From positions 1 through 63,549 of the forward strand of contig JANDJC010000012.1 in NCBI GenBank assembly GCA_024331045.1: 63,549 nucleotides of DNA, in the 5' to 3' direction. Both the position numbers and the translations under genes were made by a program. Within the stretch, counting starts at the first letter, position 1, and every line of letters begins with the position of its first letter. Shown piece by piece: positions 10,478-20,900 of this stretch. The notes under the pieces were generated by a model that did no database searches, was not told the DNA's origin, and saw only the letters and a program-made list of their open reading frames with translations. This DNA comes from Nitrospira sp. (GTDB taxonomy: Bacteria > Nitrospirota > Nitrospiria > Nitrospirales > Nitrospiraceae).

Positions 10478-10750
10478 GGCGCTCCTTCATAGCAGGGATG
10501 CGGTTCAAAATGCAACATGAGGGCGTAGCCGTATGGCATGGTTGGAGAGGGAAGACCCATGGGGTCACCGAGGGGGCGCCGGAGAAGCTTGTGTTTGAGA
10601 GGAATTGGGAGTGGGGAAGGAGCGGTCACGTCTTCTCTCTCTCGGGCTGGAGACCGTGGAAGGAAACGCTGCGAGCCATGTTAGGAACCGGGGTGGCTAA
10701 GAACTCTGGTCAGAGTGAGGAGTGGCAGTGTGTGGGGGCAGTGTGTGTGA

Positions 10751-10779
10751 TTGACCCCTCATCTCCTGCCCCCTATAAT
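10751..10779 (+). promoter_or_regulatory. Strong candidate sigma-70 promoter for fabH
   Basis: TTGACC at 10751-10756 and a perfect TATAAT at 10774-10779 are 17 bases apart. Transcription would begin about 48 bases before the fabH start codon. It lies in the 356-base divergent space between bamD and fabH, which holds no other gene. Confidence 0.7.
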
Positions 10780-10833
10780 CCGCGGCCGTCGATGACATGA
10801 CCATTTCGTTTCAACCGTGGTTGGTGAGTCGGG

Positions 10834-11826
10834 ATGCTTCGAACAAGAATCATCGGGACAGGCAGTTATCTCCCCGCCCGTGTTGTCAGCAATGAGGAGA
10901 TTGCTCCCCTGCTGGGGGTCGATCCGGCCCATATTTACCGGCTTACCGGAATTCGAGAACGTCGCTGGGCGGACCCCCATGAGGCCTCGTCAGACTTGGC
11001 GATCGAGGCGGGGCGTCGTGCGCTTGAAGCGGCCAACTGTGAACCGTCGGCTCTCGATGCCATCATCCTCTCGACGACCTCTCCGGACATGATCTTTCCT
11101 TCGACAGCTTGTTTGGTTCAGCGAGGACTTGGTTGTGGGCGGATTGGGGCATTCGACGTGTCGGCGTCGTGTTCCGGCTTTCTTTACGGACTCTCGATGG
11201 GGTGGGCGTTGATCCAGAGCGGGCAGGTGAGAACCTGTCTGGTGGTGGCGGCAGAGGTCAAGTCTCGCTATCTCGATTTGACCGATAAAGCTACGGCGAT
11301 GTTGTTCGGAGATGGAGCTGGTGCCGTCGTCTTGCGTGGTGAGGAGGACCGCAGTCCTGAGGAGAGCAGAATTATGGGGATTCGTGTCCAGGCGGACGGC
11401 GAACGGCATGCCTTAATCCGTGTTTCGGCTGGCGGATCGAGAATGCCCATTTCATCCGATGCATTGAAGCGCTGTGCACAGACGATTCGCATGGACGGGG
11501 CCTCGCTCTATCGGGTCGCCGTGCGGAGGCTTGAACGGGCCGTGCGCGAGGTCCTCAAAGACCATGGAGTGGAACAGAGCGACCTCAAGCAGGTGGTGCT
11601 CCATCAGGCAAACGGTCGTATTTTGCATCAGGTGGCCGAGCGTCTCGATCTCGCAACGGATCGGCTCGTGTCGGTGATTGAACGATATGGGAACACCTCG
11701 TCGGCGTCACTGCCCATTGCGCTCGACGATGCCGTGCGCGCGGGTCGTATCGCTGCAGGAGATTTGGTGCTACTAGGGAGTTTTGGCGGCGGGGTGACAT
11801 GGGCAGCCGGCCTGGTTCGCTGGTAA
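10834..11826 (+). CDS. fabH: 3-oxoacyl-ACP synthase III
   Basis: FabH condenses an acyl-CoA with malonyl-ACP to start fatty acid synthesis. The 330-residue protein has the complete catalytic triad: Cys113 in DVSASCSGFLYG, His in LHQANGRI, and Asn in RYGNTSSAS. The N-terminal ITGTGSYLP-like motif reads IIGTGSYLPARVVSNEE, and the C-terminus ends GSFGGGVTWAAGLVRW. It ends 33 bases from the stop of the histidine kinase gene on the other strand. A strong promoter lies upstream. Related thiolase-fold enzymes make other ketides, but motif content and length fit a housekeeping FabH. Confidence 0.95.
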   Translation: MLRTRIIGTGSYLPARVVSNEEIAPLLGVDPAHIYRLTGIRERRWADPHEASSDLAIEAGRRALEAANCEPSALDAIILSTTSPDMIFPSTACLVQRGLGCGRIGAFDVSASCSGFLYGLSMGWALIQSGQVRTCLVVAAEVKSRYLDLTDKATAMLFGDGAGAVVLRGEEDRSPEESRIMGIRVQADGERHALIRVSAGGSRMPISSDALKRCAQTIRMDGASLYRVAVRRLERAVREVLKDHGVEQSDLKQVVLHQANGRILHQVAERLDLATDRLVSVIERYGNTSSASLPIALDDAVRAGRIAAGDLVLLGSFGGGVTWAAGLVRW

Positions 11827-11858
11827 CGGTCTGCTCTGTTTCGGCATTGGGTGTTCTC

Positions 11859-13697
11859 CTATGGTCGTGATCGATCATAGCACCTGTGAGTCGGCAGGCG
11901 AACGATAAAGCGGCTGCCCTTGGGCTTATTGGCTTCAACCCACACTTCCCCGCCATGGCCTTCCACGAGATGTTTGACGATAGCGAGGCCAAGACCGGTT
12001 CCTCCCAACTCCCGGGACCTTGCTTTATCCACCCGATAAAAACGCTCAAAGATGCGGGGACGGTCCTCGGGCGGAATGCCGATGCCCGTATCCGCCACGC
12101 TAATCTCAATCGCTTCTTCGGGCGGCCCGTCCGGCCGTGACCGTGTTGTCCGCTTGGCCGTGACGGTGATGGTTCCGGCGGGCGGGGTGTATTTGACGGC
12201 GTTATCCAATAGGTTGGTCATGATCTGCCCGAGTCGGTCTTCATCTCCTACCAGAGAGGGGAGTGGCTCTTCGAGGTGGACGACCAGCCGGTGGTCCTTT
12301 TTGGCGGCCAGCGGTTTGATGGTGGAGACGGCACGGTCGAGGACCATGCGGAGATCAATTGGCTCTTCACGGGACAAGACCAAGCCTGATTCAATGCGGG
12401 AGAGTTCGAGCAGATCGGCGATGATACGATTAAGTCGATCGCTTTGTTTCAGAATAATGTCGAGGAAGTTGGAGAGCATTGCCGGATCATCCTTCGCCCC
12501 ATCCAGGAGGGCTTCGACATATCCCTTGATTGACGTGAGGGGGGTGCGCAGTTCATGGGAGACATTCGCCACGAAGTCCTTGCGGATCGTCTCCAAATGC
12601 CGAAGTTCGGTGATGTCATGACACACCAGCACAACACATGCCTCATTGTCCCGCTCTCCTCCCGCAAAGGAGGCTTCGATCTGCAAACAGCGCCCCGTCA
12701 ACGGAAGGGTCAGTTCCACTTTGCGATGGGTGCGGGAGAGGAGAGTGGTTTCGATCAGTTCGTTCAATTGCTGGTTGCGAAAGAGTTCCGCAAAGGGGCG
12801 GCCGCGAGCTTCGGTGCGGGAGATGCCAAAAATACGTTCCAATGCGGGATTGATCTGCAATACGTAACCACGTCGGTCCAAGACCAGCACCCCCTCTACC
12901 ATGGAGGTCAGCACCGCCAAGAGTTGCGCGCGATCTTCGGATAGCTCCGCGATCTTGGCCTGCACGTGACGGGCAGTCTGGTCAAGCCAGTCGGCGATAT
13001 TGTTGATGTCGTTCTCTTGAAGGGCGTGAAGAGGGGGAGCAAGGATTCCCGACGCGAGCTGGCGGAGGGCTCGGACTATTTTCACCCAAGGGCGTAGCTG
13101 GGCCTGGGTGAACCAGATCGTGGAGGAGAGGACTGCCAAGAACACGGTTCCCAGTGCAAGAAGGATGATCAGCTTGAGGGAGTCAAAATCCCGATCCATC
13201 AGGGCGGTGGCCATTCCGACTCGCAGGACGACCGGGCCGGAGCCATTGCCAGTGGCGATGGAGACGGCGCGATAGAGAGTGCGAACGCCGTTGATCTCGT
13301 CGATCCGTTCATCTTGCCCCTGTCCGGCTGAGAGAGCTTGCCGGATTTCGGGAATATTACTGTGGTTGGGGATGGAGGCTAGATCACCCTCTCGGACAGC
13401 GCTGTCGGCCAACACGGTTCCGTTTGATGCAATCAGCGTGATGCGAGTGGAGGTGCGGGCGCCAAGAACACGAAGGGAAGTTTGGAGTTCCGCAGGAGAG
13501 GGGCTGCCATTCGACGGTATCAACAAAGGCAAGAGGGCAGACTCAATCATCGTAATTGTGGGTTGGAGAATGGCATGTCGCTGGAGCAGCCGTTGCCGAT
13601 CCAACAACTGCACGACGACAATTCCTGCCAGGCATAAGCAGCAGGCCGCGATAAAAATTGTGATGCCCGTCGGTTTCCATCGAACCGGGATGGTCAT
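11859..13697 (-). CDS. phoR: PhoR-like membrane sensor histidine kinase
   Basis: A 612-residue sensor kinase. In order: a membrane segment (ITIFIAACCLCLAGIVVVQLL), a periplasmic domain of about 130 residues, a second membrane segment (LIILLALGTVFLAVLSSTIWF), HAMP-like linker, a PAS domain (LTSMVEGVLVLDRRGYVLQINPA begins it), then the dimerisation helix with the phospho-acceptor His in FVANVSHELRTPLTSIKG. The ATPase domain has its N box (NLLDNAVKYT), G1 (VADTGIGIP), and G2 (GGTGLGLAIVKHLVEGHGG). ATG 13697 starts the first membrane segment cleanly but lacks a clear ribosome binding site. The response regulator gene is just upstream, so the pair is likely one unit. PAS plus periplasmic sensing fits PhoR, but the signal cannot be read from sequence. 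Confidence 0.9.
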   Translation of the reverse strand: MTIPVRWKPTGITIFIAACCLCLAGIVVVQLLDRQRLLQRHAILQPTITMIESALLPLLIPSNGSPSPAELQTSLRVLGARTSTRITLIASNGTVLADSAVREGDLASIPNHSNIPEIRQALSAGQGQDERIDEINGVRTLYRAVSIATGNGSGPVVLRVGMATALMDRDFDSLKLIILLALGTVFLAVLSSTIWFTQAQLRPWVKIVRALRQLASGILAPPLHALQENDINNIADWLDQTARHVQAKIAELSEDRAQLLAVLTSMVEGVLVLDRRGYVLQINPALERIFGISRTEARGRPFAELFRNQQLNELIETTLLSRTHRKVELTLPLTGRCLQIEASFAGGERDNEACVVLVCHDITELRHLETIRKDFVANVSHELRTPLTSIKGYVEALLDGAKDDPAMLSNFLDIILKQSDRLNRIIADLLELSRIESGLVLSREEPIDLRMVLDRAVSTIKPLAAKKDHRLVVHLEEPLPSLVGDEDRLGQIMTNLLDNAVKYTPPAGTITVTAKRTTRSRPDGPPEEAIEISVADTGIGIPPEDRPRIFERFYRVDKARSRELGGTGLGLAIVKHLVEGHGGEVWVEANKPKGSRFIVRLPTHRCYDRSRP

Positions 13698-13776
13698 GGG
13701 AGAGAAGACGGTGGCAAAGCGATCGGTGGGCGGTGGGGGGCGAAGGAGCAGGTGAGAGTTGCAGGGTGATGGTGAG

Positions 13777-14487
13777 TCACAGGCCACCTGTTGGTTCTTT
13801 GAGCTTATACCCCAGGGATTTGACGGAGACGATGGCGTCTTCGAGGATTGGCAATTTTTGCTTGAGCCGTCGAATATGGACGTCGACCGTTCGAGTGGTC
13901 CCGTAGTAATCGTATCCCCAGACGGCATTCAGGAGAACGTCGCGGGTCAGCACCCGTCCCGGGTGCCGGATCAAATGCTCAAGCAGGCCAAATTCTTTTG
14001 CGGTCAACACGACCTCCTCCTGGCCTAAATGAACCTCGTGGCGTTCGAGGTCCATTGTGAGCGGTCCGTAGCGGTAATGAGTGGTGCCTGTGGCCTGGGC
14101 CCGCTCCAGGCGACGGAAGAGCGCTTTGATTCGGGCCGTAAGCGTCTTTGGACTGAACGGCTTGGTGACATAGTCGTCGGCGCCCAGTTCAAGACCGATA
14201 ATGGTGTCCGATTCTTCGGCTTTGGCCGTCAGCATAATGATCGGGACCATTGCCGTCTCATGCGCGGCGCGGATCCGCTTGCAAACGTCGAGGCCGTCCA
14301 TCTCGGGCAACATCAGGTCCAAGATGATCAGATCGGGCTTTTCCCGAGCAACGAGGGCGAGACATTCCTGACCTGTTGCGGCGGTCAGGACACGAAAGCC
14401 CTCCTTTTCCAGATACAGCTTGACGAGCTGCTGGATGTCTTTTTCATCCTCGACAACGAGGATTTTCTTGGGCGAAGAACCTGACAT
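13777..14487 (-). CDS. phoB: PhoB-like response regulator, winged helix
   Basis: A 236-residue OmpR/PhoB-class regulator. The receiver has the acidic pair in VVEDEKD, the phosphorylation Asp in LIILDLMLPEMDG, Thr in IMLTAK and Lys in DDYVTKPF. The C-terminal winged helix carries FGLLEHLIRHPGRVLTRDVLL and the recognition helix TRTVDVHIRRLKQKL. ATG 14487 begins MSGSSPKKILVVEDE, where family members start; in-frame codons up to 14688 do not look coding. The kinase gene follows 79 bases after its stop. It probably activates promoters on phosphorylation; whether the signal is phosphate starvation is unknown, since no pst genes are in the window. Confidence 0.93.
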   Translation of the reverse strand: MSGSSPKKILVVEDEKDIQQLVKLYLEKEGFRVLTAATGQECLALVAREKPDLIILDLMLPEMDGLDVCKRIRAAHETAMVPIIMLTAKAEESDTIIGLELGADDYVTKPFSPKTLTARIKALFRRLERAQATGTTHYRYGPLTMDLERHEVHLGQEEVVLTAKEFGLLEHLIRHPGRVLTRDVLLNAVWGYDYYGTTRTVDVHIRRLKQKLPILEDAIVSVKSLGYKLKEPTGGL

Positions 14488-15214
14488 ACCTAATTTCAGC
14501 CTACGGATAGGCAGAGAAACTGTCAAGCACGGAATCGTGGGATCATGGGGCCCCAGGCTGGGGATAGGCAAGGGATCGTGCGCGGAATGGCCTTGGCGGA
14601 CGTTGGATGGAATGAGATTGAAACGGTTGCCCGATAGTCTGGGACGTTCAAGAAAATGTGCGATGTTGTGATCGATAACCCTTCTCATAACTCATAAGGA
14701 AAAATGACCGCGAAGACGATGACCATCCGGGAATGATGACCTCCACAATGGGGGCACACTGGTTGGCGAAGGAGCTGCTGGTGTTCAGGCTGTAGGAGAT
14801 GCCGTACTCAAGTCCAATTTGTTGATGATCAAGGGTATTTTCTGTTTTTCTCCATTGGCTTTTCTTCTTACCCCTACAACGGCTCTCTAGGTGGGCTCCC
14901 AAGGAGAAAAGATATTTTTATTGAAAATCAACGTGTTAAACAATTGATGGCGGGATGGAACTCGCCTTGCTTTATCCTTCCATGGCCCTAGGCATCTGAC
15001 ACGCGTGCTCCTCAATTCAAAAAGGACGACTCAAAAGAACAACATCGGGTGAGCGACCTCGGAGGCACCGGTTCGGAGAGATCGGCCGGACAAGAGGACT
15101 GCGACGTGAAATTTCCACGAACAAACGCTTCCGGTAACCACCCAGTTGACAACAAATGTTCCGCGTCGCGTCGGCTTGCCTGAGTCGGGCGTTCGAAACA
15201 TAGGAGTGTTCATC
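14488..15214. other. Intergenic, no supported gene
   Basis: A 727-base stretch between the regulator gene and the BACON-repeat gene. Both flanking genes point away from it, so it should hold two divergent promoters. I found no convincing open frame and no riboswitch I recognise; a cyclic di-GMP aptamer was looked for and not seen. Confidence 0.45.
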
Positions 15215-16468
15215 ATGAAGATGAAAGACCTAAGCATGATAAGTATGAATTGGAAGGGGGTGATGGTGGGGCTTCTGATGGTGTGGGCAACGCCTGCCTG
15301 GAGTGCGTCATTGACTTGGACTGCCAACACCGAGTCAGATTTGGCCGGCTATCGCGTGTATCGTTGCAATGTGTCGAATTGTTCGAGAACGTCCGGCACC
15401 GCTTCGCTTCTGGCAACGTTGGGGCGAGTGACCAGTTTCAATATCGGGACCCCCTCGACGACGCAATATTACTTTCTCACAGCATTCGACTATGCGGGGA
15501 ATGAATCACGAGAAAGCGCGGTTGTGACCTATATTCCGCCCAGTTCCACTCCCCCGGCCATCGGGGCCAGTCCGACGAGCTTTTCCTTTGCTGCCACGCA
15601 GGGCGGCTCCAACCCCGCCTCCCAGACCTTGAACATTACAAACACTGGCGGGGGAACCTTGAGCTGGACGCTAAGCGAGAATATCAGTTGGCTTACTCTA
15701 AGTCGGACATCAGGGAGTGGCAATGGTTCAGTGACCCTCAATGTGACGACGGGAAGTTTGGCCGCGGGGACTTACTCGGGCACTATTATGATTAGTGCGA
15801 CCGGTGCTTCCTCGGTTAACATTCCCGTGATCTTCACCATTTCGAGCGCGCCACTGCCGGTTGTTCGTGTCAGCCCCACCAGTCTGTCTTTTACGGCGAT
15901 GCAGGGCGGGATCAACCCTCCCACACAAACCTTCACGGTGACCAATGTGGGGGGCGGAACCTTACGGTGGAGCATCCGAAACAATCGTTCATGGATCATG
16001 CATGCGCCCCTTGATGGAAGTGGGAATGTCACGGTCACTGTCGGAGTCGTCACAACCGGTCTGACAGCTGGAACTTATACAGGAGAGATTTCGGTAGCCG
16101 CCGAGGGAGCCAGCACTGTCGTGGTGCCGGTGACGTTCACAGTGACAGCCGCAACGTCCTCGCCTGTTGTCAGTGTGAGTCCAACAACCCTGTCGTTCAC
16201 GGCACGGGTGGGAGGGGCGAATCCTTCCTCCCAAACCTTGAGAGTGACCAATGGTGGTGGTGGAACCCTCAATTGGAACGCCAGGCACAATTGCGACGGC
16301 AATTGGTTCTGGCATACTCCTACAGATGGAAGCGGCAACGCCACCATTACGACCAATGTGGTCACGGCAGGTCTGTTGGCCGGAACGTATAGGTGCCACC
16401 TATCAGTCGCAACACGGGATCTCTCTTCTATAGTCACTGTGCCGATCACGCTGACGATGACTCCGTGA
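15215..16468 (+). CDS. Secreted protein with three BACON-like repeats
   Basis: A 417-residue exported protein. After a signal peptide (GVMVGLLMVWATPAWSA) comes a fibronectin type III-like domain (LTWTANTESDLAGYRVYRC, then YYFLTAFDYAGNESRES), then three tandem repeats of about 100 residues. Each repeat begins with SPT-S-x-SF, has a GGxNPxxQTxxxTNxGGGTLxW core, and ends in GTYxGxIxIxAxGAS-like strands; this is the BACON pattern, an Ig-like fold seen in surface and carbohydrate-associated proteins. Aromatic residues after the third strand (SWLTLSR, SWIMHAP, WFWHTP) are conserved between copies. ATG 15215 has AGGAG eight bases upstream. No enzyme domain or anchor is seen, so it may be an adhesin or matrix component. 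Function is inference. Confidence 0.8.
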   Translation: MKMKDLSMISMNWKGVMVGLLMVWATPAWSASLTWTANTESDLAGYRVYRCNVSNCSRTSGTASLLATLGRVTSFNIGTPSTTQYYFLTAFDYAGNESRESAVVTYIPPSSTPPAIGASPTSFSFAATQGGSNPASQTLNITNTGGGTLSWTLSENISWLTLSRTSGSGNGSVTLNVTTGSLAAGTYSGTIMISATGASSVNIPVIFTISSAPLPVVRVSPTSLSFTAMQGGINPPTQTFTVTNVGGGTLRWSIRNNRSWIMHAPLDGSGNVTVTVGVVTTGLTAGTYTGEISVAAEGASTVVVPVTFTVTAATSSPVVSVSPTTLSFTARVGGANPSSQTLRVTNGGGGTLNWNARHNCDGNWFWHTPTDGSGNATITTNVVTAGLLAGTYRCHLSVATRDLSSIVTVPITLTMTP

Positions 16469-16778
16469 AGGAGCCTTAGGGCATGGGCTCGCGCCAGTCC
16501 TCTCGCCTCTCGGCATGGTCATCTAGAAAGCCGGAAAGGCCAGCCGACGACACAGCAAGGGGGCGAGGGGGCTGGTTCCAGACGCTGGTTGTGCGGTGGT
16601 CGTGTAAGGCCGCAGCAAACCGGTTGACGATACCTCCTCGTCTGACGTAAGGTGAGCGGCCAACACGGATGTAAACGAGCTATTACATTTACATTGATTC
16701 GGCTAGGGAGAACCACAATAGAAGTGTGAATAGGAGTGTGAGAAGATTGTGAGCTAGAGCTGGAAGGAGCGGCCCCCC
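16469..16778. other. Intergenic before ispH, no gene seen
   Basis: A 310-base stretch between the BACON-repeat gene and ispH. A short AT-rich part near 16681-16740 is the likely promoter area. I could not identify an exact promoter or terminator. Confidence 0.4.
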
Positions 16779-17756
16779 ATGAAAATCTATCTTGCCAATC
16801 CCCGCGGGTTTTGCGCCGGCGTCGATCGAGCAATCGACATCGTGGACTTGTCCCTTAAAAAGTACGGCGCTCCTATTTATGTCCGTCACGAGATCGTTCA
16901 TAGCCGCCATGTCGTGAATTCGCTTCGACAAAAAGGCGCAGTGTTTGTCGAAGAGTTAAGTGAAGTGCCGGAAGGCTCCGTCGTGATCTTCAGCGCCCAC
17001 GGGGTGGCCAAGTCGGTATGGGAAGAGGCGAGGCAGCGCCGCCTCCATGTCATCGATGCCACCTGTCCGTTGGTGATCAAGGTCCACAACGAAGTCAATC
17101 GTGATTATGCTCAGGGCTATGAGTTGATCCTGATTGGCCATGCCGGCCATCCGGAGGTGATTGGAACGTTGGGGCAGATTCCCGATAAGTTTCACCTCGT
17201 GTCATCGGTTGAGGATGTGGAGGCCCTACAGGTGGCCAATACCGTCAACTTGTCGTATGTCACACAGACGACGCTCAGCGTGGACGAGTGCCGGGATATT
17301 GTTGCGGCGTTGCACCGACGGTTCCCCAACATCAAAGGGCCTCATCAAGAAGATATCTGCTACGCGACGCAGAATCGTCAAAATGCGGTCAAGGAGTTGT
17401 CTCGCCTGGTCGATGTCATCCTCGTTATTGGATCGCCGAATAGCTCGAACTCCAATCGACTGCGGGAATTGGGCGAGCGATGTGGGATTCCGTCCTATCT
17501 GATCGACTCAGCCAACGATATTAATCCTGCTTGGCTTGAAGGAGCCAAGGCCGTCGGCATCACGGCCGGCGCTTCAGCACCGGAAGTGCTGGTGACCGAG
17601 GTGGTGGCGTTTCTCAAAGCTTCCGGTCCTTCCGAAGTCGAAGAGCTCACTGTCATTGAAGAAGACGTCGAGTTTCTTCTGCCGAAGGAACTCGTCCAAA
17701 TCGAATCATTGAGCAAACAGTCTCCTGCGGCCGCAACCGGCGTGGGAGCCGGCTGA
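16779..17756 (+). CDS. ispH: HMBPP reductase IspH (last MEP-pathway step)
   Basis: IspH reduces 4-hydroxy-3-methylbut-2-enyl diphosphate to IPP and DMAPP with a [4Fe-4S] cluster. The three cluster cysteines are present: Cys12 in GFCAGVDRA, one in [11 protein letters not shown], and one in [11 protein letters not shown]. The substrate-binding PNSSNSNRL and the TAGASAPE motif are also intact. The protein is 325 residues, with about 20 C-terminal residues beyond the usual end. ATG 16779 follows GGAAGGAG. Together with dxs (29.2 kb) and ispG (31.2 kb), three MEP genes lie in this region and feed the hopanoid genes next to them. Confidence 0.97.
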   Translation: MKIYLANPRGFCAGVDRAIDIVDLSLKKYGAPIYVRHEIVHSRHVVNSLRQKGAVFVEELSEVPEGSVVIFSAHGVAKSVWEEARQRRLHVIDATCPLVIKVHNEVNRDYAQGYELILIGHAGHPEVIGTLGQIPDKFHLVSSVEDVEALQVANTVNLSYVTQTTLSVDECRDIVAALHRRFPNIKGPHQEDICYATQNRQNAVKELSRLVDVILVIGSPNSSNSNRLRELGERCGIPSYLIDSANDINPAWLEGAKAVGITAGASAPEVLVTEVVAFLKASGPSEVEELTVIEEDVEFLLPKELVQIESLSKQSPAAATGVGAG

Positions 17757-17851
17757 TGGATATCCCTCCGCCTCAATATCTAGCGGTATTCTAGCTTCGA
17801 TCCACAATGGGCGGTTGTTCTTTTTGATTTCGGGGGATTCGTGTGTTACAA

Positions 17852-17872
17852 ACTCCCGCTTGATACGGGAGT
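17852..17872 (+). terminator. Hairpin after ispH
   Basis: ACTCCCG and CGGGAGT form a perfect 7-bp stem with a 7-base loop, followed by CTTTC. It could end ispH transcription or sit in the leader of smc. The T-run is weak. Confidence 0.45.
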
Positions 17873-17886
17873 CTTTCAGAAGAGGG

Positions 17887-17911
17887 CACGGCCGTTTCCT
17901 AGAAGGCCGTG
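17887..17911 (+). promoter_or_regulatory. Hairpin just before the smc ribosome binding site
   Basis: CACGGCC and GGCCGTG pair perfectly around an 11-base loop and end a few bases before GAAGAGGA, the smc ribosome binding site. It could limit ribosome access or be an mRNA 5' stabiliser. Confidence 0.35.
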
Positions 17912-17927
17912 AGAGAAGAGGAAATCA

Positions 17928-20900
17928 ATGTATCTCAAATCTTTGGAGATGGTGGGCTTTAAGTCGTTTGTCGAGGGAAAGATCGAGTTTCCAGAAGGGG
18001 TCACCGCCATTGTCGGACCGAATGGCAGTGGGAAGAGCAATGTCGTCGATGCCATTCTCTGGGTCTTGGGGGAACAGAGTACCAAAACGCTCAGAAGCGA
18101 AAAGATGGAGGATGTCATTTTCAATGGCACGACGCTTCGAAAACCGCTGGGAATGGCGGAAGTTTCGCTGACGATCGGGGGGGTGGATCGGTCATCCATT
18201 CGGCTGGATGGCGGCACGGGATTGGCCGGCCAGTTGACCGAATTTCAGGAGCTGATGATCACTCGGCGGCTGTATCGGAACGGGGAGAGCGAATACTTCA
18301 TCAATAAAACCCCTTGTCGCCTCAAAGACATTCGGAGCCTCTTGCTTGACACCCGTGCGGGGAGCAAGGGGCATACGGTCATTGCTCAAGGCCAGATCGA
18401 TCAGATCCTGAATGCTTCTCCGCGAGATCGGCGCGAGCTGATCGAAGAGACCGCCGGCATCATTCGCTATAAGAGGCAAAAGGCTGAAGCATTACGAAAA
18501 CTCGACCTGACGCAACAGAATCTGCTGCGGGTCCGGGATGTCATGACGGAGATAAAGAAACAGCTCAATTCGCTGGAGCGACAGGCCCGCCAGGCACGGA
18601 CCTACCAAGCAATCCAAGAAGAGATACGGATGCTCGAGGTGGAACTGTTGATAAGAGAATGGAGGGTATTGCGGAAAGGACTGGCGGAAACGGAGGAAGA
18701 ACTCGCCACCTGCGATGCTAAGGAAGCATCACTCGTGGCGGAGCAAGGCCGGGTTACGGCGGAGCTGGAGCAACTTCGCCTCCAGGCTATGGCAACCAGC
18801 GAGACAATAGAGAATCTTCGCCGGGAGGTGGCAGAGCTGGAGCAGCGGCAAGCCCAGGCCCTTATGGCGGCGGAAGTTGCGAGAAACAGAGGTCAGTTGT
18901 TAGAGCAACAGTACCAGCAAGAAACCAGGGAATTGGAAAACCTCTCGGGCGTGCAACGAGAGTGGGAATCTGCGCGGGAGCGAATCGAGGCCTCCTTGAC
19001 CGCGGCTGAACAAGAGCTCATAGCACGCGATGCCGCCTGTGCCGAGTTGGATCGGGAAATGGCCGCTCTCTTCAAACAACGAGCAGCGGCGGCAATCGAA
19101 AAAGAACAGGGGCAGCAAGCACTTGTCCAATTAACAGTGCGTGTGGCGAATGGTGAACAGGCACTGGCTCGGGCGGCATTGCGCATAGAAGAGGCGACCG
19201 AGCACCGGCTACGGCTGGCAACGGAGCGGGCCGACCTGCTGGCTCACTTGTCGGAGCTTAATCGGAAGAGGGAATCGATCAGTCGGGAGCAAGAGGAAAC
19301 GACGGTGGCGCTGAGAAACCTTCAGAAGGAGCACGCATGGCTTCATGACCAGTCAGCCCAAGCTGCTGCAGAATTGCAAGCGCTTGACCTGACGATTTTA
19401 CGCCGCTCCGAGGAATTGGCGGGGCTCGACTCCCGGTTGAGTGCCCTTCAAACATTGGTGCGGGAGGAGATGGGCTATGGGCGGCAGGGCAGTGACGAAG
19501 CGACGGCGGTAAAATCCTGTCGCGGCGTGGGCGACGCGCTGGCTGAGTGGTTGGTGATTCCGCCTGCCCTGGATCGGGCTGTGGAGTCGTTCCTCGGCGA
19601 ACGGGTGCGGGGCTGGTTGGTCGATGATCCAGCGGCTGCCATGCAGGCCCTGGAATTTTTGCGGGAGAAATCCCTGGGGCGCGGAATGTTTATCCCCAAA
19701 CATCTTCGTTGGGGGCGATCGGACGGTGGAACAGATCGATGGTGGGAAGAGTTGTCCGGGCAGCCGGGTGTGGTGGGGCGTGCCATCGATCTTATTCAGA
19801 CTGCCCCGCTCGCTGATGAATTGCTGGCGGTGCGCGATGGTCTCTTCGAACGGGTTGTGTTTGTAGAGTCGCTGGAACAGGCTGTGCGGTTGTGGGAGCG
19901 CGCCACATGGTCCGGTCACGATGGGCCGATCTTAGTGACCACGGCGGGTGAGATTTTGGATGCCTCGGGCATGATGATTGGCGGTCAGGGGCAGGAAGAT
20001 CGGGGGCTGTTGGAGCGCCGGCGGGAAGTGGTCGAACTGGAACGCCTTCGCGCAGCGACGGCAACCGAGCTGGAGCAGGATAAACAACGACGGTCAGTTC
20101 TGCTCCGCACGGTTGAAGAGTTGGCGGTGCGGGCGAAAGAGGTGGGTGACCGTTTGCGAGAGACCGAGTTGCGGCAATTATCGTTGCGCAAGGACGAGGA
20201 GGCCTCCTCCCTCATGGTTGCGGATTTGAGCCTCAAGATTGGAAACCTGGAAACAGACATTGCCAGGATCGATGCGGACAGGGAGCGGTATGCGAGAGAA
20301 CAACAGTTGCGCGAAGTAGAGCTTGCACAATGGAAAAAAGAGAAAACGATTCACGAAGAACGGTTGGCGGTCGTGCAGGAACAGCTAGCTGAACTCGACG
20401 GCCATGCGCGAGTGTTGCAAGAGAAGTTGACACAGGCACGGCTGCTTGCGGAAGGGTTGCGAGCCAAACGGGAACATGAACAAGCCGAGATGACTCGCGT
20501 CCATCTGCAACTGGCGGAGGGGGAACGGCGGCGTCAAGCGTTGGCCGTTCATATTGAGGAACTGGCACGTGCAATGTCGGACAGTCGGGAGGAACAGGTG
20601 GCGCAACAAACGGCCTGTCGCGACCTGGGCGAGTCGGTGACCAGACTCAAGGCTGGGCTGGCGGAGGTTCAAGGACGGCAGGCACAGGAATTCTCCGGAC
20701 GGCAGGCGCTGGAGGATCGAGCGGAAGAGATACGTCGGGCAATGACAGCGGTACGCGACACTCGATTGGGAATTGAGGTGCGGCGGGCCCAGTTGCAAGT
20801 GCAGTTGAGCACAGCCGAGAACACCTTGTTGGAAACCTACCAATTAGAACCACGGACACTGGGCATCGATCGGCAACAGGCGGGCGATTCACCAGTGGGG

